DNA of 64,000 bases from contig JAMSLZ010000010.1 of NCBI GenBank assembly GCA_026027325.1, positions 1,338,359-1,402,358 on the forward strand, given 5' to 3'. Below, in pieces: positions 1-11,610 of this stretch (the stretch's first letter is position 1; the number at the start of each line of letters is the position of its first letter). Both the position numbers and the translations under genes were made by a program. The DNA is from Actinomucor elegans. Taxonomy: Eukaryota > Mucoromycota > Mucoromycetes > Mucorales > Mucoraceae. A model generated the notes under the pieces. It made no database searches, was not told the DNA's origin, and worked only from the letters and a program-made list of their open reading frames with translations.

Positions 1-102
1 ATATTGAATACAGCAGAATCTAATCCGTATTTAGAGCTTGAGATGATGTACTACCTGCGCAAGTATCGTACATTACGGAAAAGATACAACGAAAATCAAT
101 AA
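1..102 (+). CDS. 3' end of an unidentified gene (partial)
   Basis: Reading frame 1 is open from the first base to a TAA stop at 100-102 and gives 33 residues. It ends in a charged, Leu/Tyr-rich helix-like stretch (residues such as LELEMMYYLRKYRTLRKRY). The 5' part lies outside the window and may hold introns, so the product cannot be named. A short amphipathic basic tail of this kind is common in coiled-coil ends. Only the open frame, the stop and the plausible codon use support it. Confidence 0.5.
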   Translation: MLNTAESNPYLELEMMYYLRKYRTLRKRYNENQ

Positions 103-251
103 AAACCATGTGTAGAGAAGCCTTAAATATGTAAATGAGCCATGTATATTGCACTTGGTTACACTAATCTAAAAAATTATATTCTGATGAGTACTGTTTC
201 TTTTTTCTTTTTCTTCTTTCTTTTTCATTATTATACATATACTTACTTAAA

Positions 252-3200
252 ATGCTACCTAATTCTCGTATCATTCCACCTAATACTACTACCGCCAATC
301 ATGTTTACAGCAATAATAAAAAAGCGCGTTCCAGATCAAATTCCGCCATCAATGACAGTACTGTAAAAAAAGGATTCATATCTAGACTTTTAACGAATCC
401 CAAAGACCAACCACCACCACCATCACCGCCACCCCAAAGACCCAAAGACGATTATGCAGCCTGGGGCACGCCACGTTCATCTTCTGAGCATAGCAAGGTC
501 TGATTATTATAATACAATGAATACGTGTCGTGATTAACATATTATTTAGAGCTCTACTACCAGTAGCAGTAAAGGCTCCAGTGGATTTGGCAAGCTCTTT
601 AAAAAGAGAACCAAGGTGAACATATATTATCTTTTTTTTTTGGAAATAAAAAAATTACTAATTTAAGTTTCGTATCACTTTTTTTTTTTAATATATCTAT
701 AGACATTGGAAGATGATATTGCACTACTGATGAATGAAGACGATCAACCCAAAGTCAGACCGATCCATCATACAAATAGCCGTAAACATGCTAAAATACC
801 ACTAGCCCCGCCCCCCAACTATCCTCGTAGTCGATCCATCTCGCAACCTGATCAACAGCAGTTTCTTACCAATTTACCTGATCATTATATCGATAAACGT
901 CCGCCTACGACTATCTATACGCCTATGCCCATTGTGATACCGCCCACACCACCACCACCAGTAACAACCACGCAATCTGAGCCAGAGCCATTACCATCCA
1001 GTATCAGTAGACCCAGCTCCAGAGCCAATACCTCATCTTCTACCTCGTTACGAAAATCTTCTGGTTCTTACTCCATCTATTCGACATTTGGAGGTGAATC
1101 AGTGTATTCAATCGAAGCAACCAGTGCCAAAGTATCTTCATCGCCCTCATCTCCTTCGCCACCACCACATAACAATAGAGAATGGCAACGCTCCAATCAT
1201 TCCGTAGCAGGTGAAAGTGAGTGTTCTTTTAGCACTGTTATTTCCAACAATGCTTATTCTTCAGACAATGATGACCATACTGTGACAGATAACGAAACTT
1301 CGGATGATGATGATGACTTTGTGGATGCCTCTGGCTTTTCTCAAGAGGATATCGAGCAGGAACGTCGAATGGATGCCAAAAACTTGACAAAGCGATTAAG
1401 CGGTGGTCATTTTGGTAGTGCAGGTGGATTGGTATTGAGTATACATGGTACAGAGAACGAAACAGCTACACCTCCATCGCCACCACCACCTGTGCCTACT
1501 ACACCCACCAAACGCAAAAGTCAAAAGATACCAGCGGATGACGAGTTGGCCAAATCCATGTTGAATTGGAAAAGGCATAGTGATAGTAATAAACGATGGA
1601 GTATGCGTAGTCATTCTGCATTAGTAGAAGCAGAAGCAGCAGAAGCTGCAGCAGATAAACACGCTAGTACAATTACTGTCATTGATCTGAGATCTGCATT
1701 GCCTCAACTACCACAGGATTCAACAAAAGTGGAAGTAGCAGTAGATACAAAAGCAGATGAAGAAGAAGAATTGTCTGTACCAGATAAATTAGCATTAAGA
1801 AAAGAGGCTGAGGAAGCCTTATCAAGGCCCACTATCCACACCGTACCTCAGTCGTCTTCTTCCGTATCGCCATCACCCACGAGCCCTTTATTGACCTCAC
1901 TTTCCTCTGACATTGACAAGTCTATCAGTTTAACGAGCGAGTTCTCAAAGACATTGGATGATGTTTGGAAGACCTCTGATGATACATTGCAGTTGTTTGA
2001 TGACCCAAGAACTAAGCAGCTGCAAACGTCGATTCAGATTCGTATTGCAGATCACGATGAAGAAGAAGAAGAGACAACGGAAGATGACAAGATCAAAGAA
2101 GCAGCTACTTCTTTATGGAATGAAGATGAAACTGTGGTTGTAAGAGAAAGAATGGCAGAATGGCTTGGACAAGGGTAAGGGCTCCTATTTCTTTATGTTA
2201 TACATATATGCTCAACTTTTTTTTTTTTTTTTTTGCAATAGAAAACCTTTCCAGACCGCTGTGCTCTATGAATACATGCAATTCTTTGTGTTTACAGATA
2301 TGCGATTAGATAGTGCGTTTAGAAAATTATGTAGCAAGTTGTATTTCAAAGCAGAAGCGCAGCAAATCGATCGTATTCTGGAGTCCTTTGCTAACCGTTA
2401 TTGGGATTGTAATCCAGATAGTCTCTTTGGAAGTGCAGGTATGATATTATGCTTTTTTATTTTATTTTATTTTGGGGAGGAGGCAAATTCCAAAAAAAAA
2501 ACACGCACTCATGATGTATCCATGATAGACATCGTTTACGCAGTGGTATACTCTTTACTGTTATTAAACACAGATCTCCATGTGGCCCAAGGGAACCACG
2601 CTAGAATGACACGTTCTGAGTTTATCCGTAACACAATGTCAACTGTGCGTGATCAAAGGGATCATGAGGAACTCATGGGCCACAAGCACAGATCTACAGA
2701 TCGAAACTGGGAGGCTGAAATTGAATACTATCTCAAGGTAAGAAAAAATAATCATTCGCCAAAATGGAATGATATAAGAATGTCCCCTTTATTCACCATT
2801 GCAAATATAGGAAATGTACATATCCGTCAAGAACTATCAAATCCTGCAACCTCTTACTAGAAAGACCAGTTTATCCAAGAGAGGTAGTATTCTAGGTAGC
2901 CGTCGAGTCATTGGTTTGAAACGTAGTGTGAATTCCATTATCCGCAAGTCTGGCAGAGAAAGTATGATGGCAGCAGAAGCCTTTGATCAGGCAAGTGTTA
3001 CTTGAGAGACTGAAATTCATCGTTGGATATGTATATCTAAAAAAAAATATATATATTTCAATTAGACATTATCATCTCCACCTCCACCTCCACCCAGATC
3101 AAGCATGAGTTCAGGCTACAATCGACCCATGACACCTTCTTCATCCATCAAATCACCACGACGAGAATCCTTTTCGTCTGCTAGCTCCAGTGCTGCTTCG

Positions 3201-4196
3201 TTCAGCTCGCGATGCGGCTCACCTACTATGATGCCTCAGCAGCAACAGCACGCTTCACATCAACCTATGATTCAGTACATGAATACACACGCAGCTTCTC
3301 TTTTTTCCAGCCGACCACCTTACTATAAAGAAGGTGTGGTCATGCGCAAGCATCTGTTGGAGAATGCTACCCATAAAGCCCGTCATCGTGAATGGCGAGA
3401 GTGTTATTTAGAGGTGGGTCAAGACGGCGAGTTACGCATGTATGCGCTGCAAGGCAATGGCAACCAACTCAGTGATAAGAGTATGTTTCGCCATTCTAGT
3501 GCAGCTCATTTCAATCTATCGGATGCACTTTTGAGCAATAGTACCAGCAGTACAAGTATAAACAAATCAACTAATACGACACTTAAGCCTTCTGGCTCAG
3601 CTTCTTTTAGTGGTGTATCTCCCAACAATAAGCATTGGGCTGTAAGTATTTTGTTTCAATTTTTTTTTTTTTTTTTTAAATTGATTCAAATGATTTCATT
3701 AGGCTCATTCCCAATTAATTGGCAAGATTGAATTGAATCATACGTTATCCAATCCCCTACCACCACCAGGCTATAACCGTCAACGTCCTCATGTATTTGC
3801 TATTCAGCAAAGTGATGGTGGTGTCTACTTGTTTCAAACAGCATCTATAGAGCAAACGCAAGAATGGGTATCCACTTGCAATTACTGGGCTGCACGTGAA
3901 AGCAAAGAGCCTCTACCAGGCGGTGTAAGTAACATGGAATACGGGTGGGGCAGCTGTCTTGACGATGTCATTATGGATCTTGATGCAGCGCGTCAAGGTT
4001 ATGACCAAACTGTCAGTTACTTTGTCAGTAGTGATCCTGATTCAGTTGTGATTCATGATTGGATGCCACCTACAGCAACGATGGTATCTAGCCAATTAGA
4101 TGAAAAGGAGCAATTTGATATGTTACAAAAGCATTTGGTGGAACTCAATCTCGAAATCAATCAACACCGAGATATCAAAAGCAAGATATTAATCAA

Positions 4197-4231
<35 letters not shown>

Positions 4232-4545
4232 AAAACGTTTCACAGCATTTGTTTAACGTGATGCCTATATATATGTAGTTCCCCAGCAAATGTAATAATT
4301 ATACCAAAGTACTAAGCAACTGGGAAGCCAGATCAAAATATTTATTGCATGAGATTATCAAATACCAAAACTACTGTGATGCTTTGGAAAAGAGTATACA
4401 GAAACGACAGGCGTTTTTAATAGAAGATGAAGTAGATGGAGATACATTGAGCACGACTTCATTATCACCAACTAAACTGACCTTTCAAACAAGTTCTGTG
4501 GATTTGTTTAAAGAGATTAATCAAGAGCTTTTACTTAATTTATAA
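252..4545 (+). CDS. Sec7-PH domain Arf guanine-nucleotide exchange factor (EFA6/Syt1-like)
   Basis: Nine exons (252-497, 550-615, 703-2174, 2242-2438, 2529-2737, 2811-2990, 3066-3641, 3703-4197, 4279-4545) join in frame to 1235 aa. Residues 1-580 are Ser/Pro-rich and probably disordered. A Sec7 domain spans about 580-740; it keeps the FKAEAQQIDR helix, with Glu633 at the place of the catalytic glutamic finger, and LLLLNTDLH. A PH domain lies at about 877-1045 with a low-complexity insertion, and a helical segment follows. Sec7 domains load GTP on Arf GTPases at Golgi, endosome or plasma membranes, and the PH domain gives membrane targeting. The Sec7-then-PH order and the length resemble yeast Syt1 and animal EFA6/PSD; which orthologue it is remains an inference. 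ATG 252 starts a frame that splices cleanly into exon 2. Intron 6 (2991-3065) is GC-AG. Confidence 0.93.
2991..3065 (+). other. Non-canonical GC-AG intron in the Sec7-PH gene
   Basis: The exon end ATCAG is followed by GCAAGT instead of GTAAGT, and the acceptor is TTAG. Removing 2991-3065 joins codons for FDQ and TLSSPPPP without a frame change, whereas read-through hits a TGA within 15 bases. CAG/GCAAGT is the strong-consensus form expected of GC donors. Confidence 0.8.
4198..4278 (+). other. Intron with a long poly-A tract
   Basis: Last intron of the Sec7-PH gene. Directly after the GT donor it carries an uninterrupted A run of almost 30 bases. Similar A/T runs sit in other introns of this window. 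Confidence 0.85.
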
Positions 4546-4786
4546 TAAATGTTTATGCGGGCGTAGTACGGAACACAACATCATCAAGAGAAAAATAAGA
4601 CCCCCCGGTTAATCGGAGCAACAAAAAAAAAAGGTGGAGTTTTTTTGTAATACCATCTGTACCTGAACTTTTTTTGATAGAACAATACGAGAAAAAGAGA
4701 GAGAACGAGGCAACTTTTATTTTGTTGGGTTCAGAGGCCGGACTTTTTTTTTTTTTTTTAAAAAAAAATGTGTATAATTTAGCCTA
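4546..4786. other. Short intergenic stretch with homopolymer runs
   Basis: 3' flank of the Sec7-PH gene. It holds several A and T runs of 8-14 bases and no convincing open frame. It is probably 3' UTR and terminator sequence for the convergent units on either side. Confidence 0.5.
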
Positions 4787-5700
4787 TCATGCCAAGGCAA
4801 CCAGTTTTTTTTTATTGTTAAGAAGTAAATCAACAAGCCTACTATAGTAAGCAAGATGTCCCGTCATCCGATGAAGATAGAGCCTATTCTTTTTATACAT
4901 GACCGTACATTGAAGCAAAGGAGGAGGGGAGGGGGGGGGGGGGGATGAAAAGGTCAAAACAGACTGAAATAGGTAAGGTGAGCTATTAACAGAAATCTAC
5001 ATACCCTTGGATCGTCTTTATCAATAGCAAACACGAGATACAGCTCTTGGGCTTCGGGGCAAAAAAAGTGTCCTTTCCAATAAACAAAGTTACATAATGA
5101 TACGGCGTCATTGGTTGGAGTTACAGGATGCTGCAGATGGATGACACGCGTATGTCTTCGGCATTTCAATAGAAGGTGCCTGATACGTTTTACAACATTT
5201 GCCTCTTGTTCAGCATCTATTCAGTGTATCAGGATTATTTTCGGGTAATCCCTAAAACACAGTGCTCTCTTGGATTGTCCCGAATATCATCCTTATCGCT
5301 TGTGATGTTCAAGTAGAAAGAAATCAAATCAACAACTGAAACGCGAAAGTAATTAAACCGGATCTTGAATATGCCTCACATCCTGTGTAAACACAAGACC
5401 GCGCCTAGTTCGGTAACAAGCCGAGATAAATTGAATGATTTTCGGGCATATGAAAACAGACAACACAAGCCTTATTTCCTTCCAACGAATCCACTTTTTT
5501 CTTCTTATGCTTATCAGTGACACTTGTATGCCCAAAAAAAAACAACAATTGATGAATACCGGAGCTTCAATAGTGCGTTGTTGGTGATACCTAGATTTGG
5601 CATCACTTTCTAGATCAACAAAACGCAAAGCCGAGCTACATAGAATGAATCTCGGACAAACTGTAAGAAAAAACGTGCTCTTTTCAGTAGGCTTCTTGCC
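4787..5700 (-). pseudogene. Probable decayed protein-coding gene, family unknown
   Basis: The minus strand has several protein-like segments that do not form one intact frame. A good stretch runs from about 5216 to 5004 (core words VSLCNFVYWKGHFFC and LVFAIDKDDPR) and ends at a GTATGT donor. After an acceptor at about 4968 the frame can continue through a 14-base C tract to a TGA near 4787. Upstream, a segment with a CxxC pair (KACVVCFHMPENHS) at about 5470-5400 runs into a TAG, and another (NITSDKDDIRDNPREHC) at about 5310-5250 is in a different frame. CxxC/CxxxxC spacing suggests a former zinc-binding protein. It could instead be a live gene whose introns were misread. Confidence 0.3.
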
Positions 5701-5798
5701 CTGAAAGTTTGATGGAGTCTGTTCTGTATCTCTTTTTTTTTTTCTAGGAGCGATTAAGGTTGATTTCTATTGTGTCGAAGTTTAAATATTGCCACTCC

Positions 5799-5833
<35 letters not shown>

Positions 5834-6203
5834 GCCTCGATTCGATGAAAAGGGTGCACGGTCACTTGATATATAACAGAGAGTATAAGCAAGGATTAAT
5901 AATAATTATATATATATATATATATACACACACTGGTATTGTGCCACCTGTCATTATAAAAATTGCTTAAAGGCCCCAGGTAAAAAAGATTACAATAATA
6001 GTTTAAAAATAGACTTGTGCTTCTATTTCGTAAGTTCAATAAAGTGTTATTGTTTATGAAAATCAAACACAGCTTAAAACATGTGATCTCGGAAGACTTT
6101 CCTTCTTATTTGACAAAAGATGCTAGTTTATTTTTTTTGGGTACTTACTAAGGGGGTGGGGGAATATAAAGAAAATGCAAAAAAAAAGAGGAATCCGTTT
6201 AGT
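5701..6203. other. Intergenic stretch with poly-A and AT repeats
   Basis: No supported gene. It holds an A run of about 32 bases at 5800-5831 and a short AT microsatellite at 5908-5925. Confidence 0.6.
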
Positions 6204-6218
6204 TGTTTGTGTGTGTGC

Positions 6219-6255
<37 letters not shown>

Positions 6256-6432
6256 ATGTACTTTGTTTTATGCTTATTGTGATGTGAGTGTGTATATATT
6301 TTCTTGTTGTGTGTGTGTGTGTGTGTGCGTGTATAATATATGTATATTGATTGTGTGTGAGTGTGTGTGAGTGTGTGTGAGTGTGTGTGAGTGTGTGTGA
6401 GAGAGAGAGAGTGCGTGTGTATATATATATAT
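6204..6432. repeat. GT/GA microsatellite next to the HMG-box stop codon
   Basis: About 230 bp of (GT)n, mixed TGTGAG units, a GA run and a short TA run, interrupted in the middle. It starts directly downstream of the stop codon of the minus-strand HMG-box gene. If transcribed, its mRNA would carry a CA/CT-rich 3' UTR. Confidence 0.9.
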
Positions 6433-7394
6433 CTACTTGGAGATACGCTTCATCTTCTTTTGCATACGGCTATAATCATGCATGTGGAGTGGCGTGTTAA
6501 CTTCACTTGCTGATCTTGGTCTATTCAAAGAAGCAGAAGCAGCAGTAGCAGCGGTAGTAGTAGGAGGAGGTGAAGGAGGCGATGAAGTAGAGTTAGCTCG
6601 ACGAGGACAATAACGATATTCAGGAAAAGCTTCTCTATGAGCCAGTTTTTCTTGTTCTGCTAATCCGTGCCATGGCTTCTTTTCATTTTCAGAAAGTTTT
6701 CCCCAGCGACGAGAAGCGCGTCTATGTGATATGTTAATAATGATTACATGTAGATGTTTGAATGATGCTCTTACTTGGATATCTCTTCAGCACGTAAAGT
6801 AGGGTCCTGAGATTTGAGAGCTTGACCATAATGACAGCGAAACTAGACAATACGAATAAGTAAACAATAAAAATAAAAATATGAATAAAATAACTTACGT
6901 GAATCCATGCGTTGCGAGGTCTCTTGATATGTGCATTCTTTGTCAAAAACATGCTCTGATCGACAGCAGCAGCAGCAGCAGTTTGCTTCTTATTATTCAA
7001 GGGTCTGGTCTGTTGAGGGGCAGTAAAGGTAACATCTTCTTGATAATCTTCTTGTTCATGGAGAGAAGTTCTTTTACCGCTGATAGATTTCAAAAGAGAT
7101 TTCGCTACATGAGACCCAGGGTGTCTGTGAGCAGCGGCTGCCGCGGCAGAAGCAGATGCAGCAGCCATAATAGGCGACATTGGTGTATCATTTGTGATTG
7201 GACGCGTTACTTTACGAATAGAAGCCTTTTTGAATACTTTAAACAAGTCAAGGGAAAAATAGCTTGTTTGATGAGATAGTTCCATTTGAGGTTTAGGTTC
7301 CAAGAAAGCTGGTGGTTCTTGTTTAAATTCAAGATTGAATTTCTTTATTTTGGGCGAATCAGGTGAAGGAGGCCTATTGTCTAAGACTATAATA

Positions 7395-7432
<38 letters not shown>

Positions 7433-7596
7433 GATTCGTTTTATTATTATTTCTTTTTACCTGCAGTATCACATATATCCAAGATGGGGGGCAATTCAAC
7501 TGGAGAAGCAGAACAAGGTGGTGGAGTAGGTACAAGATATCTATTTCTTACATAATCTTGATGTAGTTGATTTGTTGCGTTAGTAGTAGATGGCAT
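6433..7596 (-). CDS. HMG-box (MATA-HMG type) transcription regulator
   Basis: Four exons on the minus strand (7596-7461, 7386-6899, 6842-6775, 6721-6433) join in frame to 326 aa. The start is the ATG at 7596. The N-terminal 190 residues are Pro/Ala-rich with two poly-Ala runs. The HMG box is at about 198-272; it opens with KRPRNAWIHFR, continues through SQDPTLRAEEISKRASRRWG, and ends with FPEYRYCPRR, the typical close of MATA-type boxes. These proteins bend AT-rich DNA in the nucleus and include fungal mating-type and Ste11-like regulators. The usual Mucorales sex-locus neighbours (triose-phosphate transporter, RNA helicase) are not here, so a mating-type role is not supported. The tail after the box has short poly-Thr and poly-Ala runs. 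Confidence 0.9.
7387..7460 (-). other. Intron 1 of the HMG-box gene, with a 32-base homopolymer
   Basis: On the transcribed strand the intron holds a T run of about 32 bases just upstream of the acceptor, forming an extreme polypyrimidine tract. Confidence 0.85.
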
Positions 7597-7859
7597 TGAG
7601 TTGAAGATAAGAAAGAAAAAAGAAAAAGATACAAAACAAGAGGAAAAAAAGGTCCTTTTTCTTTAACCAACAATTGTCAGAATGGACTGGGCTCGACTGA
7701 CTTTGAAATATTACAACAGCAAAGCACTTTTTTTTTCTTGTACAATGGCAAATACAAACAGAACACGCATTGCATTCCTTTTTTCTATTACTACTTGTAG
7801 TTTTATTGTTATCGATGGTTAGGAGCTCCATTCATTGTTTTCTTTACTCCTAATCTCTT

Positions 7860-7891
<32 letters not shown>

Positions 7892-8179
7892 AACCAGTTC
7901 ATTATGTCTTGTCTGTGCCACATATCAAAAAATATATATATATTTATACACATTGTACAATAAGAGTGAAAAAAACATACGATTTATTTCAATCTGTTTC
8001 ACATGTCCTGGTCTCTCTACTACTTTATTCACCAAGGTAACTTCTTTTTCATTTTAAACCAACCAATCAAATCCATTGGTGTAACACTATGCTTTTTAAT
8101 TTTCGGATTGTCTCCGATCCAGTGATTCTTTTTTCTTAACAATGGACCTTTTGGTATATAAACTCCCCTACTCTTATTA
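7597..8179. promoter_or_regulatory. Divergent promoter region between the HMG-box gene and HEM4
   Basis: 583 bp between two divergent start codons. It holds AT dinucleotide runs at 7860-7892 and 7930-7945 and a TATATAA element at 8155-8161, only about 20 bases before the HEM4 ATG. No open frame in it is convincing. Confidence 0.45.
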
Positions 8180-8995
8180 ATGATCAAAAAGCGTGTAATT
8201 CTCTTTAAAAAACAAGACTGCCAAGATAAATACAATCACTTGCTCACTCAACATGATTATGTTCCCGAGTTTATACCCGTACTTGATCATCATCTCGAGA
8301 ATATTGACATTCTCAAAACAATCTTGTTCAATGGCCCTCATCTCGAAAACATTCAGGCCATGATCTTGACGTCACAAAGATCCGTCGAGGCCCTGTCGCG
8401 AGCCTATGATCTGATTGGCACCTTGCCTTTAAAAGTATACCAAGAATGGAGCGCCTTGCCCATCTACATTGTCGGTCCACAAACTGCTGAAGCATTGGCT
8501 CAATTACCCCTGTTCAAAACAAGTCACAAAGCCGAAGGTCTCCCAAGCCACTGGACGGTAGCACCTAGAGCCACCGAATTGATCAAAGCTTTAGTCATGA
8601 CCAATTACCATTTCTTGTTTTTGGCTGGTGACAAACGACGTGATGTGATACCTGGAGCACTTGCAAAAGCATGTCTGTCTTTTCGAGAAATCCAAACGTA
8701 TGTTACCTGTGTCCATCCTCAATTGGCTGAACGTATGAAAAAGCCTATTCTGGCTGACTGGGCCGTATATTTCAGTCCATCGGGATTGAAATTCATCTTG
8801 TCGGTCGTGGATGAACCTACAAAACTAAGACTGTTGGTAGATCAAGCTCATCCTAGAATAGCTGCTATAGGCCCTACCACTGCTGATTACATACAAGATC
8901 ATTTGGGTTTACATATGGATGTCATGGCTGAACAGCCTGATGCTGAGCATATCTTGAAAGCAATGATGGATTATGATACTCTTAATAAACTGTGA
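8180..8995 (+). CDS. HEM4: Uroporphyrinogen-III synthase
   Basis: Single exon, 271 aa. Uroporphyrinogen-III synthase closes hydroxymethylbilane with inversion of ring D, the fourth step of cytosolic haem and sirohaem synthesis. The sequence begins RVILFKKQD, the usual family opening, and has the two-lobed pattern: TSQRSVEAL (about 70-80), IYIVGPQTAEAL (about 97-110), FLFLAGDKRRDVIPGAL (about 150-167), VYFSPSGLKFIL (about 195-206) and IAAIGPTTADYI (about 230-241). The length is normal for the enzyme. No intron is needed, unusual in this window. ATG 8180 is chosen because the conserved N-terminus starts right after it. Confidence 0.93.
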   Translation: MIKKRVILFKKQDCQDKYNHLLTQHDYVPEFIPVLDHHLENIDILKTILFNGPHLENIQAMILTSQRSVEALSRAYDLIGTLPLKVYQEWSALPIYIVGPQTAEALAQLPLFKTSHKAEGLPSHWTVAPRATELIKALVMTNYHFLFLAGDKRRDVIPGALAKACLSFREIQTYVTCVHPQLAERMKKPILADWAVYFSPSGLKFILSVVDEPTKLRLLVDQAHPRIAAIGPTTADYIQDHLGLHMDVMAEQPDAEHILKAMMDYDTLNKL

Positions 8996-9896
8996 TTTTA
9001 GGGGGAGGGGGGAGGAGGTAATCCCCTTTTATATATAAAAAAGAAAGTTATTTGTCTATCGATATTAAGGATCATGGACTAATTGTACTTGGTGGATACT
9101 CATCAGAGTGGCAAACTGATATGTCTAAACTATACAATGGTAGAAAACTCAAACCAGAATCCAGAATATGAGCACAAATATGAAAGGCTTTCGCCTTGAA
9201 TCGTTATCAGAAAAGCTCATTTCCAAGTGCTACAGTTTTGACTATCGCGATCCAATTAGTTTAGGCTTTTTTTGTCTTGAGATTTATCCTAACATGCATA
9301 TCTCAAGCCTTCTCCAAACCTATATAGCTCGGTTTCTGCCACCGATCTTGCAATATTACAATGATAACCTTTTTTTTAATAACACCAATGACCATTTTGC
9401 TACCTGAACTTGATAACTAGTCTCTGTTTGAACCAGGTTTCTCGGACTTCTTTGACTGTATATGATTGAAATACATAGCTATATATTTTGAACTGTAAAA
9501 AAATAGACACAACGCCACCACTATTGCTTTTGTCAACTCTTCAATATATATATCTATATAAAAAAAAACTTCATTTATCAATTTGTGGCTGTTTATTGGT
9601 TGGCGGTGATTTAGTATAATTTTCCAAAAAAAAAAAATCGACATTTGAAAAATTAATGTTTGCATTAAATGGTTTTATATTTTCTTTTTAAACATATATT
9701 TATTATTTATGCGAAAGCCCTGTTATATATATAACCATAGACTTTTCGTTTTGAATGAGAGAATATGATAAAAAAAAAAAGTTATTCACGTATATAACCA
9801 TTAGTATCGCTTCTAACCCATCTCTGACCATTAGAGTATATAGCGGTGTTTAAATTATGGTCCTACTATGGTATAGTCCTTTCATTTTTCTCTTGT

Positions 9897-9980
9897 CAGA
9901 TCTCGGTCTAATGTCGCATCTGATGAATGATCCATGTTCCGAATGAACTGTTGTTTCTATTATAATAGTTATTTGGCTAA
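9897..9980 (+). repeat. Dispersed repeat copy (unnamed family)
   Basis: Shares the family core AGATCTCGGTCTAATGTCGC, then CATCTGATGA, a CCATGTTC..GAATGAACTG segment and a TTATTTGGCTAA end with copies elsewhere in the window. Confidence 0.65.
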
Positions 9981-10057
9981 AATAGCATACATATATTTCA
10001 TACTTAGAGACCAATTCTAATATTAAACATTTCATATAAACTAGTTATGGTTTCTTC

Positions 10058-10150
10058 TAGATCCCTCGATCGCGATCTCGATTCAATGTCTCATCATATG
10101 AGAATTCCTTATTCAGAATGAGCTGCTGCATCTAGTAAATTCTCAGCTAA
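10058..10150 (+). repeat. Dispersed repeat copy (unnamed family)
   Basis: Second copy, 160 bp from the previous one and in the same orientation. It keeps TAGATCCCTCGATCGCGATC, then AATGTCTCATC and ATTCAGAATGAGCTGCTGC. Confidence 0.65.
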
Positions 10151-10537
10151 GGACCCTTAATTCCTAAACGAGGACACTAATAGAAAATAAACACTATGTA
10201 AAAAAAATGGATATCTATTGGTACCGTTATACAAGTCTTTGCTATACAAAAAAAAGAAGGGATACGAACAAAGCCATTCTATATTTAAACTAAGGCTCAA
10301 TCGCAATACCAGTAACCTGATATAAAACTCCATTCGATTAATATCGATTGGTTAAGCATTTTTTCCATCTGAAGCAAGTCTATTGTGCATTTTAGTTCAG
10401 TTACAATAATGGCAAATAAGAACAATGCATATTATAGGTGCATTATCAAAACACGTGCAATAAACACAATTTTATCTGAACTTGTCATGGTTCTAGAAGC
10501 GTAGTCTATAGATTAAAACACTCTCTATTCTATGTTG

Positions 10538-10570
<33 letters not shown>

Positions 10571-11559
10571 CCTTTGTCATATTAATGGGGCGAATGAAAG
10601 TGGTCCTAACGATTCTTCTGAACTGGCCCTGTAACTTGTAAGCCCATCTGCAGGCGTACATACCCCATAAAAATCCGTGACTGATCCGTAAAATGCAAGA
10701 GCCCCACCTCCGGTACAATTCGTGCTTAAAACAGGAGTAACATATAACTCGTCATTTTGAATAAACCTGAACTCGATCTACAACAATAATAGTAGGTTTT
10801 TTTTAAAAAAAAAAAAATAGATGGGCTATGCCTAAAATAAATGGCGACTTACACCAAAGTATACATAATTCTCTTTTGATCGAGATGGATTGCAATCTTT
10901 TTGTTGATAATGACAGTATTCTTTGGTACGTGTGTGTTCAAGTTTCTTTTTAAAAGTACTATACATATATATAATCATATGAATAATAGAAAGATATAAA
11001 GCAGAGCTACTAATATATTTACGTAACACTGGTATGCATTTCATCATATATGCTAAAACTACCACCTTCATCCAAGCAATTGTAGATGCAAAAGGTTTGC
11101 ACTTTAATGCAGAAAAAAAATTGAGATCAACAACATCACATAATATTTCATGATTTCATTTATCTAAAACTTTCTAAGCTACTATTACAAAAAGAAAGGA
11201 AGGCTCATTGATTTAGCTTTATGTAAATCTAATTCTCATTATCAAAAAGACCCACTCTTTAGTATCGAGTATGTCTCTTTGTTTAACAATACTGACAATG
11301 AAAGTATCTCGCATCTTTCTAGATAATTTGCCAAAACTATCAGCTGTTTTTTTAAAAAAAAAAATCACGTAATTTAGCTTTTCTTTGTTATAATGTCCTA
11401 AATAAAAATAAAACTGTTTTTACTACTATTGTGTTGTATACATCCACCTTTATAACAATGATATGTAATATAAAAAATGCATGTGATTTAATATGAATCA
11501 TTAACGTTAGAGCGAGATCATGTATTCATTGTAATCGATTTAAACATACGTTCTATAGT

Positions 11560-11610
11560 ATAGAAGTAGAAGCTCATTCTGAACGTGGACTACGGATTGG
11601 ACAAACCGTT
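11560..11610 (-). repeat. Partial dispersed repeat copy
   Basis: On the minus strand GTTCAGAATGAGCTTCTAC matches the 3' half of the family; the 5' half is too diverged to recognise. Confidence 0.35.

Noticed and set aside
6433..7596. Idea that this HMG-box gene is the sexM/sexP mating-type locus
   Set aside because: The expected triose-phosphate transporter and RNA helicase neighbours are absent from the window; family alone does not show it.
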